DNA from: Opitutia bacterium
GTDB taxonomy: Bacteria > Verrucomicrobiota > Verrucomicrobiia > Opitutales > Opitutaceae
DNA: 64,000 nucleotides
Assembly (NCBI GenBank): GCA_947474365.1
Contig: CANJIU010000008.1
Coordinates: forward strand, 62,001-126,000
Reading direction: 5' to 3'
Shown: positions 1 to 15,000 of the stretch, one piece after another
Position numbering within the stretch: the stretch's first letter is position 1
Layout: each line of letters opens with the position of its first letter
The notes under the pieces: model-generated
Databases searched by the model: none
Told to the model about the DNA's origin: nothing
The model's input: only the letters and a program-made list of their open reading frames with translations
Made by a program: the position numbers and the translations under genes

Positions 1-3000
1 GCCCACCTGGCCGCGCGTCGAGAGATTCTTCAGGAATCCATCACTGAACGAAACCCCGGATGAGATGGCAGCCGTGAAGCCGCCACCCGGTCCACCCGTA
101 ATACCGCCGGTGATAAAGCCCGTCGCGGGATCAGCACGTCCGGCAAAGCGCGTGCCTGAGAGCGTCGTCACGGTGAAGTTGCCGTTGGCCGCAACCGTCG
201 CCGACCCGGCATCCCGGAACGTGCCGTCAGAGGCAAAGATGGTGATCGTACCATCGGGTCCAACAATGGCCGCAAACGTGCTCTCCGGCCGGCCGGTGAT
301 GCTGCCGGTGTAATATCCCGAAGCGATGCCACTGCCGGCACCGAAACTCACCGACCCGATAAACGTGACGCGGCCCGCATCCAAGGTGCCGGTTGCACCG
401 GTATCGCTTGCCGTGCCGCTGATCAGGGAGCGTCCGACTGTATCGAACGAAGCGAAGCCACCGTTGGTGTCGACTGGCAGACCGGAGAAGAAATAGATCC
501 GACTCGGAGCAGCACTCGAAAAGGCGATGAAAGTCGCGTTGGTGCCTCGCACATTGACCGCCGCGAACCGGCCGGACTCACCCGCGCCCTGGTAGCCACC
601 CGAATAGGCGATATCGGAACCGTTGGCGCCCGGGATGATCGCAAGCACCGTGATTTGTGACGAGACCGTCGCTGCGCCCGAATTGTCGAGGGCGGTGGCG
701 GTGATGCGATAGATGCCTTCCGCACCAGGGGTCCAAATCGCAGAATAGGGCGCCGTGGTGTCCGCCGAGCCGATCGCAAGGCCATTGGCGAAAAATTGCA
801 CACTCGCGATCGTACCATCCGAATCATTGGCCGTGGCCGTAAGATTGACTCCCGCGCCAACCCGCACCGTGGCCCCGTTGCCCGGTGCGGTGACGTTAAC
901 AGTCGGGGAGCGATTTGCCACCACCGATACTGTGATGGGGGCGGAGTTGGTCACATTCCCGGAATTGTCTGTCGCCTGGGCCGTCACAGTGTAACTGCCC
1001 GCGGCACTTGGCACCCATGCCGTACTATAGGGGATGGCCGTGGCGGTGCCCACGACATTGCCGTTGGCAATGAATCGCACCGACGCAATCGTGCCGTCGG
1101 AATCAGCCGCAACGGCCGTCAGGTTGACCGTCGCGCCGCCGTTAACGCTCGTGCCACTCGGCGGACTGGTCAGAGCCACCGTCGGGGCGTTGTTGCCGCT
1201 GATGGCAATGTTCAACACCGCCGAGGTCGAAGAAGAAAGGCCTGCGCTGTCAGTCGCGATCGCCAACAATTGATAGGTGCCGGGAGCACCCGGCGTCCAG
1301 GTGGCGGAGTAAGGCGCCGTTGTATCCGCAGCGCCGAGACTCGTGCCGTTGACGAAGAACTGCACCTGCGCGATGGGGCCGTTGCCCCCGCTCGGGGTCG
1401 CGGCAAACGGAATGGCATTGCCCACGCCGTAAGCAGTGCCCACGACCGGATTCGTGATCGTAACGACCGGCGCTGCGCTGGAGGTGATCGTCACCGACAC
1501 CGGCGTTGTCACCGTGACATTGCCCACATTATCGGTCGCCTGCGCGGTGAGGCTGAATGTACCGGCCAGAGACGGGCGCCAGCTCACGCTGTAGGGCGCA
1601 GCGGTCGCAGTTCCGATCGCCAGCCCGTTGGCAAAGAACTGAACCGTGGCAATGGAACCATCGGAGTCATTGGCATTGGCCGATACCAAAACAAGGTTCC
1701 CGAGACTGTAACTGCCGGCAACGGGGCTCGTGAGTGCCACCGTCGGAGCCGCGTTCGCCCCGATGGTGACCGTGATGGGTTTGCTGGTGGAGATGTTGCC
1801 GTTGTTGTCCGTCGCTTGCGCGGTCAGGGCATACACACCAACGGAATTGGCCGTCCAAACCGTGCTGTAGGGAGAGACGGTGTCGGCACTTCCCAGCGGG
1901 GCGCCATTGACGAAGAACTGCACCTGCGCGATCGAACCGTCAGAATCAGCGGCATCAGCAGCAACCGTAAGGGGTGTCCCTACCGTGAATGAAGTGCCGT
2001 TGGCGGGATTGGTCAGCGATACGGTCGGTGCCGCCGAAGACCCCACCGAGACCGACACCACCGCTGAGTCCGTGATGTTGCCAAGATTGTCGGTCGCACG
2101 CGCAGTGAGCGTATAGTTGCCAATCGCACCAGGCGTCCATGGAGCCGAGTAGGGGAAGGTCGTATCCGTCACCAGCGGAGCGCCGTTCAGGAAGAATTGC
2201 ACGCTCGTGATGAATCCGGTCGAAGAATTTGCACTCGCCGTGATGGTCTGGGGAATGTTGACCCCGAGCGCCGTCGCGTCGGTCGGCGAGGAAATGGCCA
2301 CGCTGGGGGCCGTGCCACCGCTCACCGTCACACTCACCGCGGAACTGGTGGCGATGTTACCGCCATTGTCGGTCGCCCGGGCCGTAATCACGTAGGTGCC
2401 CGTCGCACCCGGCGTGAACGAGAAATTGTACGGGAACACCGAATCGACGCCCAACGAGGCGCCGTTGGCGAAGAATTCAACCTGCGCAATGGTGCCGTCG
2501 GCATCGTTGGCGATGGCGGAAATCAGGGCGGGAACACCGACCGGGAGCGATGCGCCGGCGGTCGGAGCCGCGATTGCAACCGTAGGCGCACCGGCACTGA
2601 TGCCTGCAATGGTGACGGTGATGGCAGTACTCACCGCCCGATTTCCCTGGGAATCAACCGCGACCGCCGTCAGCGAAACAACACCGAGCCCTCCCGGCGT
2701 CCAAGCGAAGTTGTAGGGGAAAGTTGTGTCCGTACTGACCACGACTCCATCGGCCAGCAGGTCGACACTGGCGATGGTGCCGTTCGCCGCGACGGCATTA
2801 ACGACCACCGTTTGGGTGCTGCCCGCGGTCACGGTCGAACCACCGGCCGGGTTCGAGATCGTGACGGACGGAGCGTTTCCACCCGTAACAGTCACGCTGA
2901 CCACGGAAGAATTCGTCACGTTGCCGAGATTGTCCGTCGCGGTGGCGGTAAGGGCATAGATGCCAGGGGTCAGCGGAGTCCACGGCGCGCTGAACGGGAA

Positions 3001-6000
3001 CGTCGTGTCAGAGCCGACCGCCACGCCGTTCACGAAAAACTGCACGCTGGCAATGTTGCCGGTGGAGGAAGCGGCATCGGCCGTGATCACCCGAGGAACG
3101 TTGACCGGCAGCGTGGCACCTCCCGCCGGGGACGTCACGGACACCGTCGGAACGGAGCCCGTATTGACCGTGACCGTGACACCCGGGGAAGTCGCTTGCG
3201 TGCCGTTGGTATCTGTCGCCACCGCCGTAATCACAAAGCTACCCCCGGCGATGGGCGTCCAAGTTACTCCGAACGGCGCGACCGTATCGGTACCCAGGGA
3301 AATGACACTGGAGCCATTGCTGGCGAAAAACTGTACGTTCGCAATATTGGCGGCGCCGCTCGCTATCGCTGTGGCGGAAACCGACTGCGCGATACCGAGA
3401 AATCCAACGCTTCCGGAGGACGGAGAGGTGATCGAAACCGTCGGCCCCGGAGCGGGCGTCACGGTCACAGTCCTCGGACTCGAATCGACAATCGTTCCGA
3501 AACTATCGGTCGCACGCGCGACGATGCTGTAAGTGCCGACCGCAGTCGGCGTCCACGTCCCAACGTACGGCACCGTGGTGTCAGCCGCCCCCTGCGCCAC
3601 GCCATTAACGAAGAACTGCACCTGGGAAATCGTCGCCGCGCCCTGCGCCGTCGCAGCCGCAGTGAGCGTCTGCGTGGAATTGGCGGAAATGGTGGAGCCG
3701 CTCGCCGGACTCGTCAGGGACACGATTGGCGGAGCCGCGATCGTCACATTGACGGCGACACCTGCCGATGTCGTGGAAATCCCGACGCTGTCCGTGGCCA
3801 CCGCAGTCAGGGTATACGTCGCGGCGACGGTCGGCGTCCAATTGACTTGGAAGGGAGAACTCGTCACCGGCGTACCGATTTGGGTACCGTTGGCAAAGAA
3901 CGTCACGCTTGAGATCGAACGTCCCGACAACGCGCTCGCGCTCGCCGTCACCACCTGCAAGGTGTTGTTCGAGATCCCGGCCCCGGCAACCGGACTGGTG
4001 ATGCTGACAGTCGGTGCGCCCGGTGGAACCGCGGTGAGCTTGACCGTCGAACTCGTGGTGACGCCACCACGGTTGTCCGTCGCAACCGCGATGAGGTCGT
4101 ACGTTCCGGTTGCCGTCGGAGTGAAGCTGACGCTATACGGGAAGTCGGTATCGACTCCAATGGAGACCCCGTTGGCAAAGAACTGCACATTCGCAATTGT
4201 CCCGTCAGTATCCGACGCCGACGCCGTAATTGTTACCACCGTCGGCGGGGTCGTGCCAATCTGCACCACGGTTCCCGTCGCCGGGCCCGTGATTGCAACC
4301 GTCGGAGGCGTGTTATCTGCAACCGTGATGGTCACGGGCGCGCTCACGGTCTGATTGCCCAGAGTGTCCGTCGCAACGGCGGTTAATGAATAGGAGCCGG
4401 TCGCGAGTGGCGTAAAGGTCGCCGCGTAAGGGAAAGTCGTGTCCGCCGCACCGACGAGCACGTTGTTGGCAAAAAATTCCACCTGCCGAATCGTACCAAT
4501 CGCGGCCGTGGCGCTGCCCGTGATCGCGATGGTTGAGCCCACGCCAAACGAAGACCCCGTTGTCGGAGACGTGATGCTCACCGTGGGAGCGTTGCCTCCG
4601 CTCACCGTGACCGTGACGATCGGCGAGGTGCTGACGGTTCCAAAATTGTCCGTCGCCCGCGCCGTCAGGGCGTAAATGCCCGGGGTCACTGGCGTCCACG
4701 GAGCCGAGAACGGGAAAACCGCATCCGAGGTGCCCAGCGAAACTCCGTTGGCCAGGAATTCCACCCGTACGATCGTGCCCGTTGTCGTCGTCGCGGTCGC
4801 GGTAATTGTCTGCGGCACGTTGACCGGGAGCACCGCTCCGGCAGCGGGGCCTGTAACCGTCACCGTCGGGGGTGGCGTCGTGACGTTGACATTGACGGCC
4901 GTCGACGTCGTCGACGTGCCGTTGCTGTCGGTCGCCACTGCAGTGATTGAAGAGGCGCCTCCTGTCGTGGGCAGCCAGGTTACGCTGAACGGCGACGCGG
5001 TGCTGGTGCCAATCGACGTGCCGTTGGCAAAAAACTGCACGCCTGTGATGGTCGTGCCCGTCGCCTGGGCGGTCGCGGTCGCTGTCACCGAAGTGGGAGT
5101 ACCGATCACAATGGAGCTTCCCGCCGTCGGCGCACTCACCGCCACGGTCGGGCCGGGTGCGGAAATCACGTTCACTGTCACGGCCGGTGTGGTGAACACG
5201 TTGGACTGCGAGTCTGTAACGACGGCCACAATCTGGAACCCGGTGCCAATCGAATTTGGAGTGTACGTGACGCTATAGGGGAAAGTCGTGTCAGTTCCGA
5301 CCGAGACTCCATTCACGCGGAAATCGACACTCTGCACGGTGGCTGGCAATGTCGCCGTGGCCGTTGCCGTGAGCGTCGCCGCCACACCCACCGTAAGATT
5401 CGAGGCGTTGGTCGGGCTCGTGATCGCGCCGGAAGGCGGCACACCCGGAGAAACCGTCACATTCACGCCCGGCGAAGTTCCGGGTACTGCGAGATCGTCG
5501 GTCGCAACGGCCGTGAGCACCACGCTGCCGGTCGACGCGGGCGTCCAAGTCACACTGTAAGGGAAGGTGGTGTCCGTGCCGATCAAGACCGCACCGGCAT
5601 AGAATTGGACGCTGGTGATGGTCCGTCCCGGATTGGGAGTCACAGTGGCATCAATCGTTCGGGCGACATTCACCGGCACCGAAACACCACTTGCCGGAGA
5701 GGTGATGGAAACCACGGGCGCACCGGATGCCACGGTCGTAAACGTGGCAGGTGAGCTCGTATTCACATTACCCGTGTTGTCCGTCGCCAACGCCAAGACG
5801 GTGTAAGAGCCAATCGAAGTGGGGGTGAACGAAACTGAATAAGGAAAGGCTGTTGCCGTACCAGCCAGCACACCGTTCACGTAAAATTCTACCCGAGCGA
5901 CTGTTCCGTCCTGACTGTCGGAAGCTGTGGCGGCCAGAGAAACTGTCGCCGGAGGGGTCGTCCCGATGGCAACCAACGCGCCATTGGTCGGCGAGGTCAG

Positions 6001-9000
6001 GGAGACCGTCGGCGGATTAGGACTGATCGCGGCCTTGACCGTGAAATCAACCGGATCCGACGAAACGATGTTCGTACCTGCGGTCGCGACCGCGACGAGC
6101 CGGTGGATGCCGGGCGCGGTCGGCGACCAATTGAGCGAGAAAGGTGCGGTGCCGTCTGTTCCCAGCGATACGCCATTGTCGAAGAACTGCACCGAGGTCA
6201 CCGCCAGCGAGGATACGCCCGCGCTGATCGGCACCGTCGAGACTGTCGTGAGCTGCGTGCCCGCCGTCGGACTGGTGATCGTTACCGTCGGAAGCACGCC
6301 GCTCGGCGCCGTCACCGTCACACTGACCGCCGTACTGGTCGTCGCGTTGAAGTCATTGTCCACCGCGATTGCCGTCAGCGAATACGTGCCCGCCGCCGTC
6401 GGCGTCCACGTCGTGGAATACGGGAGGGAGGTGATCGGGTTGCCGATGACCTGGCCATTCACCAAGAAACGCACACTCACCAAGGAACCGTTCGAGTCAC
6501 TACCATTTGCGAATAGAACCACCGGAGTCCCCGCGGAGAATGTGGCCGCATTCGCCGGACTGACGATGCTGACCGACGGTCCGGCGTTGCTCGTCGCCGT
6601 AACGGTGATGACAGATGATGCGACCGCCTGATTGCCGTTCGAGTCCGTCGCCGTCGCCGTCAGCGTGTAGGATCCAACTGCCGTCGGCGTCCACTGCGCA
6701 CTGTAAGGGAACGTCGTATCCGTCCCGAGTGAGGTGGTGATGCCACCCGTAACGACCCGAAACTCCACACTCGATATCGTGCCGCCAACCGCAGTCGCCG
6801 TCGCCGTGACGCTCTGCGCCACGTTCACCGGCACCGTCGATCCTGTCGCCGGGGCCGTCAGCGCCACTGTCGGGGCGTTGCCGCCACTGACGGTGATCGT
6901 CTGGGGCGAGGATGTCGTGGTCGCACCGAGATTGTCCGTCGCCGTCGCCGTAATCTGGATGCTGCCCGCGATGTTCGAGGTGAAGCTCATCGTGAACGGT
7001 GCCGCCGTGATCGGCACACCGATGGCTGTGCCATTGGCGAAGAAGCGGACGCTCGCGATGCTACCGTCAGCATCGGCTGCCGTCGCCGTCAGCGTTCCGG
7101 CCACTCCCACTCCCAGCGTGGCAGGTACAGTTACGCTCACGGTCGGTGACACATTGGCCTGAACGGTCACACTCACCGTGGTGCTCACGGTTTGGTTGCC
7201 AGCGGTGTCAGTCGCGATGGCGGTCAACGAAAACGTTCCCGTTGCCGTTGGCGTCCAAGTCGCTGCATACGGGAACGTCGTGTCGGAACCGAGCGAGACC
7301 CCGTTGGCAAAGAACTGCACGCTCGCGATCGTGTTTCCTGCACCGACCGCCGCGGCGTTCGCCGTAATGGTTTGGGCCGCGTTGACCGCCACGGCGGAAC
7401 CCGTGGTCGGAGCGCTGATTGTGACCGTTGGCGCGTTGCCGCCCGCAACCGTCACCGCGACGTTCGCCGAGGTCGTCGTCGCCCCGAGGTTGTCTGTTGC
7501 CACCGCCGTCAGCACATACGAACCCGCCACGGTAGGTGTCCAAGAAATACTGTACGGAGCAGTCGAGTCCGTGCCGATCGAAACGGGCGCGTTCGAGCCG
7601 TTCGCAACCAAGAACTGGACGCTGGCAATTGAGCCATCGGTGTCGGCGGCAGTTGCCGTCACGGTCGTCGCCACGCCAACCCCCACGGTCGCCCCACCGG
7701 CGGGCGCAGTGACACTCACGGTCGGAGCAGAGTTTGCCGCCACTGTGACGGTGACCGCGGTGCTGATGAACTGATTTCCCAGCGAGTCGGTGACCAACAC
7801 CTGCAGTGAGTGGGTTCCGAGCGCCAGCGGAGTCCACGCGGCCGTGTACGGAAACACCGTGTCAGTCCCGATTGCCAAGTTATTGTCGAGAAACTGGACA
7901 CTCGCGACCGTGGCGCCAGAGGCATTCGCACCAGCAATCGCCGTCACCGTTGTGGTCGATCCAATCGCGATCGTCGCACCGGAGAGCGGAGAGGTGACGT
8001 TGCCAGAAGGGGCGTTGCTGGCCCCGGCGGTCACGCTAACCGTGGACGACGTGGTCGTGGCCCCAAGATTGTCGGTCGCGATCACCTTCAGCGCATACGT
8101 GCCGTTGATGGTCGGTGTCCACGAAACCGAATAAGGCGAACTGGTGGCCGTGCCGACGACGGTTCCGTTGGCCAGGAACTGAACGCTGGCAATCGTGCCG
8201 TCGGTATCAGTCGCCGACGCAGTAATTGTGGTGGCGACTCCCACGCCGGGTGTTGCGCCGGCAGCTGGGGAGGTAACGGCGACGCCCGACGGTGCGGCAT
8301 TGGCCTGAACCGTCACGGTGACGGAGGTTGAGGATTGATTGCCGGACGAATCTGTTGCGACCGCCTTCAACGTATAAGAACCAATGGCCGTCGGCAGGAA
8401 AGTCGCAGTATAGGGGAAGACCGTATCGGTGCCGAGCGAGACGCCATTGGCAAAGAACTGCACGCTGGCAATCGTGAGCGCGGAAGTGGCACCACTGGCC
8501 GTCGCGGAAATCGTCGCCGGCGCATTCACGGCGAGCGCGCCACCGGCCGTCGGCGAGGTGATGGTGATGGTCGGAGAATTTCCCGCCGTTACCGTGACGT
8601 TGACTGCTGCCGAGGTCGTCGTCGCCCCGAGATTGTCGGTCGCGATCACCGTTTGGGCGTAGGTGCCGGCGGTGGTGGGAGTCCATGCCATCGTATAGGG
8701 CGACGTCGTGGCGGTGCCGAGGGTCACGCCATCGATCAGGAAACGCACACTCGCGATGCTGCCATCGCTATCGGTGGCCGTAGCCGTGAGGTTCGAGGTC
8801 GCGCCCAGCGCAAACGAAGCGCTGCCCGAAGTAATCGCCACCGCGGTAGGCGCGACGTTGGCCGCGACCACAACGTTGGAGGCGGTGCTGGTCGCCTGAT
8901 TCCCCAAGGTGTCGGTTGCCACAGCCGTGATGGCGTAGGTGCCGGTTGCCGCAGGAGAAAACGAAATCGAATACGGGAAGGTCGTGTCGCTTCCAATTGA

Positions 9001-12000
9001 AAGGCCGTTCGCAAAGAACTGCACACTGGCGATTGTACCACTGCTTGCGCCCGCCGTTGCCGTCGCGGAAATCGTGGCGCTGGAGCCCGCCGCTAGTTGC
9101 GCCGGTGCGGTGACCGAAACCGTCGGCGCAGTGCCGCTGGTAACCGAAACAGTCACGCCGGATGACATCGTCTGTTCGCCGCTGTTGTCCGTGGCCAGTG
9201 CGGTCAACACATAGGTGCCGGGCGCCGCCGGCGTGAACGTAGCCGCATACGGAAACGTCGTGTCGGTGCTGATCGCGACCCCGTTGGCGAAGAATTGGAC
9301 ACTCGCAATCGTGCCATCCGAATCGGTGGCATTCGCGGCCAGATTGATGGGAGTCCCGATCGTGGCCGAGGAAAGATCGGCGGGGCTAGTGATACTGACC
9401 GTCGGAGCCGTATTCGAATTGACCGTGATGCTCGCAACCGAGGAATACGTTGTCTCCGTGCCCGAGCGGATGACCGCCTGCACATCGTAGGTGCCGGCAC
9501 GCGTCAGGAATCGGATGAACTGATACGGGGCCGCAGAAACCGTCGTCGCCGGGAACCCGTTGAGGTAAAAATCAACCTTCGGCGGCGTTTCGCTGCCAAA
9601 ATTGTGGGTGGCCTCAAAGACGATTTGCTGGCCCGCCACGTAGGTGGCACCGTTGGCCGGACTGACCAACTTCACGACAGCGTTCGTGGCCGAGACCGAA
9701 GGCTGGGAGCTGATGAAAAGCGGGAAGGTGTAAATCTTGTTTCCCGAGGAATCCGTCACCAAGCCAGTAAGGACGACACTACCGAGCGTCGAAAGCGTAT
9801 AGGTCGTGTAGAACGGCGACGAAGCGTCAGTCGCGAGGCTCGTTCCGTTGGCAAAAAACTGCACGCTGGCGATTGAACCGCCCGCATCCACCGCACCCGC
9901 AGCGACAATCAATTTGGAACCCAGGCTGACCCTGACCGCCGCGTTCGGATCGGCTGCGGCCGAAGTGGCATCAAGCGCCGGATTGTTGAACGTCAGCGCC
10001 GCCACCTGGACGCTGCCGGTTGCCGCGGCCGCGGTGAGGTTGACCGTCGACGAGGTGACGCGGTTGCCGTCGTTGTCCGTGACGGTGGCCGTAATCGCAT
10101 ACGCGCCGGCCGTCGGCGGCGTCCAGGCCGTAAAATAGGGCGAGGCTGCCTTCGTACCGACCTCGATTCCGTTGACGGTAAATTCCACCAACGCCACCGT
10201 GCCGTCAGGATCGGTCGCATTGGCGACAAGGTAAACCGGCTGGTTAACCGTCACCGTGGTGGAATCGATCGGAGCAACCACGGCAATCGTCGGCGTACCG
10301 GCAGTCGGAGCGGCCACCGAGACGGTAACCGAAGCGGAGCTCGCAAAATTTCCGGCGGTGTCCGTCGCAATGGCAAACAACGTATAAGTCCCGGCCGCAC
10401 GGGTTCCCAATACCGACGCGCTCCCGGGCCCCCAAGTCGCAGAATACGGGAACGAAGTCGCGCTGCCAATCGGGGTCGTCACCGCTCCGTCGCTGACGAA
10501 AAACTGCACACTCGAGATCGTGGCAAACGGAGCGTTTGCCGTCGCCGTCGCCGTGATGAACTGGGTCGAATTGATTGGAACCGTCGTCGCCCCACCCGGT
10601 GCCGTAATGGATACGGTCGGCGGGGTCGGCGCGGTGCTCCCGACGACCGTGACCCCGGCCACCAGCGAAGTGGTCTTGGCCCCGAGATTGTCCGTGGCCA
10701 CCGCCGTGATGTTATGGCTGCCGATCAGGTTCGGCGTCCACGACACGCTGTAGGGCGACGTCGTGTCGATGCCGAGACTGACTCCGTTGTCGAAGAACTG
10801 CACACTCGTGATCGTGCCGTCGCTATCGCTCGCAGTGGCGGAGATGGTCGTTGCCGTGCCAAATGTCGCGGTCGATGCCACGCTCACATTCACCGACGGC
10901 GATTGGTTCGCGGCAACGGTGACATTTACCGGCGAACTCGTCGTGCGGTTGCCCAGCGTGTCGGTGGCCACCGCGGTGAGCGCGTAGGCACCGGGAACAG
11001 TCGGGGTGAAAGAGGCGGTGTACGGAGGCGTCGGGGATGTCGCATCCGAACCGGCGAGCTGAATGCCGTTGGCGAAGAACTGCACACTCGCAATCAAACC
11101 GGAATTCGCCGTGACGTTGGCGGATACCGTCGAGGAAGAGCCGAGCGCAATCGCCGTGCTCACCGCGGGCGACGTGATGCTCACGGTCGGCGCCGTGCCC
11201 GAAGTCACGGTCATCGAGACCGCGGCCGACGTCGTCTGATTGCCAAGATTGTCCGACGCGACCGCCTGCAGCGTGAAAGTGCCGGTCGTGGTCGGGGTCC
11301 AAGTCGTCTGATACGGAAACGCCGAGGCGATGCCAACGGTCGTGCCATTGACCCGGAAACTGACGCTCGCGATTGCACCGTCGCTGTCGGCGGCCGTGGC
11401 AACAATCGCCTGGGGCGTATTGACATTGATCGTACCGGTGGCCGGAGAGGCGATGCTCACCGTCGGCGATGCGCCTGCACTGACTGTGACGGTCGATCCC
11501 GCCGAAGTCGTCTGGGAGCCAAGATTGTCAGTGGCGATGGCGGTGAGCGTGTAACTGCCGGCCACCGTAGGGGTCCAGGCGAAGGTAAAGGGCGCCGACG
11601 TCACCGTCGCGAGGGTGGTGCCGTTGGCGAGGAATTGCACGCTGGCCACGGAGCCGTTGGAACTTGCGGACGCCGTGATCGACGTTGCCGCATTGACCTG
11701 AACGGTCGAACCCGTGGTCGGCGACGAAATGCTGACCGAGGGTGCCGTGAGGTTCGCAACCGTCACCGTCACGCTGCCGGCTCCCGTCGTTGTTATCTGA
11801 TTGCCGCCATTGTCGGTCGCGACCGCCGTCAACGTGTAGCTGCCGGTGGCGGTCGGCGTCCAGGACACACTGTAAGGGAATGTCGTATCCGTGCCGATCG
11901 GAACACCATTGGCGAAAAACTGTACACTTGCGATCGTGCCGTCCGGATCAGTAGCAGTCGCCGACACGGTCGTGGCACCGCTCGCAAACAACGAGGTGCC

Positions 12001-15000
12001 CGCCGCCGGGGAGCTGATGGACACCGTCGGCGCCGTCGGGCTGACGGCGGCAATCGTGATGTTGACGTTGTTCGAAACGGTCTGGTTGCCAAACGAATCG
12101 GTCACGAGCGCACTGAGCGCGAACGTGCCCACCGCGGTCGGTGTCCACGGCGCGTTGTAGGGAAACGCGGCGTCGGTGCCAAGACTCGTGCCGTTGACGA
12201 AAAATTGCACACTCGCGATCGTGCCACTTGTGGCGGAAGCACTGGCCACCAGCGTCAAGGTGCTGTTCACGGCATAGGAGGTTCCACTGACCGGGCTCGT
12301 AATCGAGACGGTCGGCGGGGAACCAGCGGACGGGAGCGTGTTGATGCGACGGTCGTAGACGAAGATATCGCGGAAGGTGTTCGAGTCGGATGACGTGCGG
12401 TTGGTCGATCCATGGTTGAGACCGGACGTGCCCTCGGAATCGGTGGGAAATGCCACCCAGCGGCCGTCGCCACTGATCGCCGGATACACGTCGGACGCAG
12501 CGGTCGTCGCGGTTCCGGGCACGTTCAAGGTCTGGTAGCCGAAACGATTAACACTCGCAAGAGACGTGGCCACATTGCCACCGGTGTCGAACGTGCCGCT
12601 ACCGTTGACGTCACGGTCGCGCACAAAGACATCCAGCGCGCCATTGGCGTCGTTCGTGGATGACCGACCAGCCAAATCACCGCCGGTCAAATTGCCGGCC
12701 AGCGAGGAAAACGCCACATAGCGGCCGGTCGAACTGATGCTGGGGTTGATACTGCCGACCAGCTGCTGCGTGGTACTGGAGGTATCTGTCGCCTCCGCAT
12801 TCGCGGTCGAAAGGCTGACCCGCGTCGTCGCCGCCGTCACCCGGTCATAAACGAAAATATCCGACATCCCGTTTGAGTCACCGGCGACCAGGTTGCTCGC
12901 TTCCGAACCGAACGCGATGTAGCGGCCGTCCGCAAAAGTGCCGGATGAGACCCCGGTGTTTTGGTTGATCGCCGGCGCCCGGCTCGAACCGCCCGCCGCG
13001 CCACCGCCGGAAGCCGTCGAAACGAGCGTCGTGGTGCCAGCGGTCACCGATCGCAGATAAATGTTGCGGATATTGGTTGTGACCGTGCCGCCGAGGTTGG
13101 TCGCATCCGTGGCAAAGGCGACAAAACCGCCATCGCCGCTCACTGTCGCCTGGATGCTGTTGCCATTGCCCGCCGTCCCACCGGTCGACTGCGAAATCAG
13201 TACCGTGGATACGTTGCCCGCGGTATCGAAGGTACCGCTGCCGCTCACGTCACGGTCGCGCAAATAGACGTGCGTGACTCCGGCCGACGTACCCGCGGCG
13301 ATCAGGTTCGTCGCCGTCGATTCAAAGGCCACATAGCGGCCGGTCGAGCTGATCGCCGGTTTGAAACTGCCGCCGTTCGCCTGCGTGCCGGCCGTGGCCA
13401 CACTCACCCGGGCGAGCGTGCCGGTCAGCACATTGACGACGTAGATGTCACTGAATCCGTTGGTGTCGGAGGTGATCAGGTTGCTCGCCTCGGAAGAGAA
13501 TGCGACGTACGTGCCGTTGGCGGAAATGGCGGGATTGTTGGAGGCCCCGTTGGTCTGGCTGCCCTGCTGCGAAAGGCTGACCTTGCGCATCGTCGCATTC
13601 TGCCGGTCATAAAGGAAGATGTCCCTCAACCCGTTGGTGTCACCCGTACCCAAGGTGGTCGAATCAGAGGCAAAGGCGGTGTAACGGCCGTCACCCGAAA
13701 TCGAGGGATTGTCACTGTAGGAATTTCCGCCGGAACTCGCCCAGGAAACGCTTGGGAAATTCGTCGGCAGGAGCGTGATCCGCGATTCATTGGTATCGGG
13801 AGAATAATAGATGTTGTTGCCGTTCGCCGACAGGTCGTTTTCGACGTTCTCCGAGACGCCCGACAACGTGTCGATCTTGGCCATCACGTAGTAGGAGCCG
13901 GCAAAGTTGCCGGGCAGGAGCTGGTTCCAGCTCAGCTGGGTATTCGCGCTGTCCGCATTGAGGGGGTTCGTGCTGACGTCGAAAAACGTCAGCAGAAAGT
14001 CGTCGCCGTCGCCGAAGATCGGGTTGGCGGAGAGAATCACCTCGATGCGGAAGAAACTCGCGTTGCCGTTGGTACTGGGCACGTAGGGGACATTCGTGAT
14101 GCCGTTGGTCGACGACCGATTCGTGTAGTTCAGCGTCATCGGGATGACATCGCCGCCCTTGTAGGCCGTGCCCGCCGGATAGGTGAGACCGGTGACCGCA
14201 AGGTCGGGCGAGCCGATCACCGCGAGCCCCGTGCTGGTGGTGGTAAATGAACTGGTGCCCGAGCCTCCGCTCGGATAGATCGATACGGTGGGAACGGTCG
14301 TGTATCCGCTACCCGGTGAGGTCACCGTGATTCCGGTCAAGACACCACCGCCCGAGACCGTGGCCGTGGCGACTGCACCGGTGCCGCCGCCGCCGGTGAT
14401 GGTGACAGTGGGGGCGCTCGAATATCCCGTGCCACCGGCCGTGACGGTGATGGTGTCCACACCCAGCGAAGCCGTCGCCGCCGCGCCGGAACCGGCACCG
14501 CCCGTGAGGTTGACCGAAGGAACAGACGTGTAAGCCGCACCCGGGGATGTGAGGGTGACGGTCGAAACCGCCCCGCTGGATAGCGACGCGCTCGCCGCCG
14601 CGGTGCCGCTCGAAAACGAGACCGTCGGAGGAGAGGTATAACCGGTACCGCCTGAGGTCACCGCCACACTCGCCACGTTGAGCGTCGCCGTCGCCGCGGC
14701 ACCCGAGGCAAACGTCGTCCCCGCCATCGAGGCGCGGATGAAGTAGCTCGAAGCCTGGCTGGTGCTCAAAGGAATCGTGGAGGTAATCTGCAATGTGCCG
14801 GAGGCGCCGGCTCCAATCGCGGGAATCGTTGCCGAACTTGTACCCAGGCTGATCGTAGTAGCTGTGGTGCTGGTGAGTGAGAGGGTGAAATTTGCGGTTC
14901 CTCCCAAGTAATTATCCGTAGTCGTGTTCGTGCCCGCGTTCGTAACCGTAACCGTGTATGTGACACTGTCACCCGGCCGGGCGGACGCCGGGGCGGCGGA

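Noticed and set aside
796..3912. Long open frames on the plus strand (796-1992 and 2197-3912)
   Set aside because: They are codon-aligned antisense shadows of the giant Ig protein, rich in Arg and Gly with no domain and no ribosome-binding site.
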